A stretch of DNA of 64,000 nucleotides from Hypericibacter adhaerens (GTDB taxonomy: Bacteria; Pseudomonadota; Alphaproteobacteria; Dongiales; Dongiaceae). A model generated the notes under the pieces. That model ran no database searches. It saw nothing but the letters and a program-made list of their open reading frames with translations, and was not told where the DNA came from. The position numbers were made by a program, and so were the translations under genes. Below are positions 62,425 to 64,000 of the stretch, in pieces. Position 1 is the stretch's first letter, and each line of letters opens with the position of its first letter. The stretch is taken from positions 806,001 through 870,000 of the forward strand of contig NZ_CP042582.1 of assembly GCF_008728835.1 (NCBI RefSeq), in the 5' to 3' direction.

Positions 62425-63636
62425 ATGCTGACGATATCGCCGCAGATCGCCGGGCCCGCGCCCAGGCTCAAGATCACCGGGATCGAATGCCGGGTGCTGC
62501 TGGCGCCCGACTACGATCCGCGCTTCACCTCCTCGGCCCAGGACAGCCTGCTGGTCGCGATCCATACCGATGGCGGCGTCACCGGCATCGGCGAGTGCGA
62601 CGCCAATCCCTGGATGTGCAAGACCTGCATCGAGGCGCCCGGCACCCACACCATGGGGCTCTCGATCAAGGAGATGCTGATCGGCAGCGATCCCTTCGAG
62701 ATCGGCGCCATCTGGCAGAAGCTCTATCTCGGCACGGCGATGAACGGGCGTCGCGGCGTGGTGCTCCATGCCATGAGCGCCGTCGACATGGCGCTCTGGG
62801 ATCTCTGCGGCAAGGCGCTGGGCAAGCCGGTCCATGCGCTCCTGGGCGGCCGCCCCCGCGACCACATCACGCCCTATGCCTCGCTGCAGCCGGCGGGCCA
62901 CCGCTTCGAGGAATATCGCGACGCGCTGGTGGAATCGGCGCTCAAGGCCAAGGCGCTGGGCTTCAAGGCGGTCAAGAGCGAAGTCACCATGAACGGGCCC
63001 TATGCCCATGGCGGCATGCACGAGAGCTACGACCGCCATGCCGAGGTGGTGGCGGCCGTGCGCAAGGCGATTGGCCCTGAGATCGCGCTCATGGTCGATG
63101 TGCAATATCTCTGGGACGACGCGGCGACCTGCCTCTCGGTGGTGAAGGACTGGGCCGAGTTCGATCTCTATTTCCTCGAAACGCCGGTCTGGTCCGATAA
63201 TGTCGAGGAGATGGCGAAGCTCGTGGAGAAGGCGCCGATGAAGATCGCCTTCGGCGAATGGCTCGCCACGCGCCACGAGTTCCGCGAGCTCATGGATATC
63301 GGCAAGGTGCAGGTGGCGCAGCCCGATGTCGGGCGCTGCGGCGGCATCGGCGAGGCCAGGATCGTCTGCGACATGGCGGCCGAGCGCGGCCGGATCATCG
63401 TGCCCCATTGCTGGAAGACGGGAGTCTCGATCTCGGCCACGGCGCATCTGGCCTTCGTCACCCCGCATTGCGCCTTCATCGAATATCTGCCGGCCCAGCT
63501 CTGCCATGAGCGGCTGCGCCGCGAGCTGGCGCATGAGGAGCTCGTGCTGCAGGACGGCCGCATTCCGCTGCCGGTGAAGCCCGGTCTCGGTGTCGAGGTC
63601 GATTGGGAGGTCGCGCGGCGCTACACGGTGGCGTGA
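62425..63636 (+). CDS. Enolase-superfamily enzyme (mandelate racemase/muconate lactonizing group)
   Basis: 403 residues. The N-terminal capping domain (ITGIECRVLLAPDYD, DGGVTGIGECDANPW) is followed by the barrel with acidic metal ligands in LMVDVQYLWDD, YFLETPVWSDN and IAFGEWLATRHEF, and later PHCWKTGVSISAT with a possible catalytic His. FKAVKSEVTM is the Lys end of the barrel. Probably a sugar-acid dehydratase or racemase. A GMC oxidoreductase gene follows 33 bases later, suggesting a small catabolic operon. Substrate unknown. Confidence 0.88.
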   Translation: MLTISPQIAGPAPRLKITGIECRVLLAPDYDPRFTSSAQDSLLVAIHTDGGVTGIGECDANPWMCKTCIEAPGTHTMGLSIKEMLIGSDPFEIGAIWQKLYLGTAMNGRRGVVLHAMSAVDMALWDLCGKALGKPVHALLGGRPRDHITPYASLQPAGHRFEEYRDALVESALKAKALGFKAVKSEVTMNGPYAHGGMHESYDRHAEVVAAVRKAIGPEIALMVDVQYLWDDAATCLSVVKDWAEFDLYFLETPVWSDNVEEMAKLVEKAPMKIAFGEWLATRHEFRELMDIGKVQVAQPDVGRCGGIGEARIVCDMAAERGRIIVPHCWKTGVSISATAHLAFVTPHCAFIEYLPAQLCHERLRRELAHEELVLQDGRIPLPVKPGLGVEVDWEVARRYTVA

Positions 63637-63669
63637 GCCGATAAGGGCGTCGAGAAGGGGGAAGGGGCT

Positions 63670-64000
63670 TTGTCGAATTCACGAGGCTACGACTACATCA
63701 TCGTCGGTGCCGGCTCGGCCGGCTGCGTGCTCGCCAACCGGCTCTCGGCCGACGAGACCGCGCGCGTCCTCCTGATCGAGGCCGGACCGGGCGACCGCGA
63801 CTGGCATCTCCAGATGCCGGCCTCGCTCGCCTGGGCGCTGCAGAACAAGACCTACAACTGGGCCTACCAGACCGAGCCCGAGCCGTTCCTCGACGGACGC
63901 CGGATGGATCATCCGCGCGGCAAGGTGATCGGCGGCTCCTCCTCGATCAACGGCATGATGTATGTGCGCGGCCACCGCCGCGATTTCGACCGCTGGGCCC
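63670..64000 (+). CDS. GMC family oxidoreductase (choline dehydrogenase-like), 3' part outside window
   Basis: The first 110 codons are present from a TTG that follows [27 protein letters not shown] is the FAD dinucleotide fold, and [20 protein letters not shown] is the GMC signature 1. The usual family length is 530-560 residues, so most is missing. It probably oxidises an alcohol or sugar linked to the preceding enolase-superfamily enzyme. Confidence 0.9.
   Translation, partial: MSNSRGYDYIIVGAGSAGCVLANRLSADETARVLLIEAGPGDRDWHLQMPASLAWALQNKTYNWAYQTEPEPFLDGRRMDHPRGKVIGGSSSINGMMYVRGHRRDFDRWA

Overview
The window is about 64 kb of high-GC chromosomal DNA from a Gram-negative alphaproteobacterium. 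Rhodospirillales is the most likely order, by inference from gene content and gene order and not from a marker gene. The supporting features are an aa3-type cytochrome oxidase cluster directly downstream of a divergent tldD, a UbiA/UbiD ubiquinone pair, a lipid A/Kdo block (msbA, waaA, lpxK) and a GCS2-type glutamate-cysteine ligase. No rRNA, tRNA, CRISPR array, prophage or plasmid functions were recognised.

Layout. 1-1.3 kb: the end of a PuuD-like amidase gene and a homocysteine S-methyltransferase. 1.4-4.7 kb: a patch of clearly lower GC that holds one 1002-residue protein with an N-terminal RelA/SpoT nucleotide-synthetase domain. This is the strongest candidate for a little-described system. 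4.6-16.4 kb: small metabolic and stress genes, tadA, two class III nucleotide cyclases, a PuuB-like oxidase and a bicupin. 16.8-25.1 kb: a membrane-anchored catalase-like peroxidase translationally coupled to a cytochrome b, a solute-binding protein, an APC permease, a kinase/dehydrogenase pair and purD. 25.2-27.7 kb: xseA and an M23 peptidase. 27.8-38.2 kb: a continuous minus-strand run of lpxK, waaA, a DUF374 acyltransferase, msbA, three paralogous GT4 glycosyltransferases with a third cyclase among them, and a PlcP-like metallophosphoesterase. A diacylglycerol kinase is divergent from this run. Together these look like envelope-lipid synthesis and phospholipid-to-glycolipid remodelling. 39.5-48.3 kb: a PmbA/TldE with a histone H1-like tail, ubiD, ubiA, a SemiSWEET, a MOSC protein, a methyltransferase and unknowns. 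48.4-49.6 kb: an intact IS481-family insertion sequence. 49.9-53.9 kb: rsmE, glutamate-cysteine ligase and tldD. 54.3-60.7 kb: coxB, coxA, ctaB, a 43-residue membrane protein, ctaG, coxC, DUF983 and SURF1. 60.8-64 kb: an M32 carboxypeptidase, an enolase-superfamily enzyme and the start of a GMC oxidoreductase.

The window is also rich in intergenic repeats. Class A is about 90 bp of two C/G-rich hairpins around a short spacer ending in a Shine-Dalgarno-like GAGATG. Class B is about 90-140 bp of two hairpins around a longer core. There are also two GTCATCCCCGCG-type REP palindromes. One class A half-repeat supplies the ribosome-binding site of a cyclase gene, and the insertion sequence sits inside a class B repeat.
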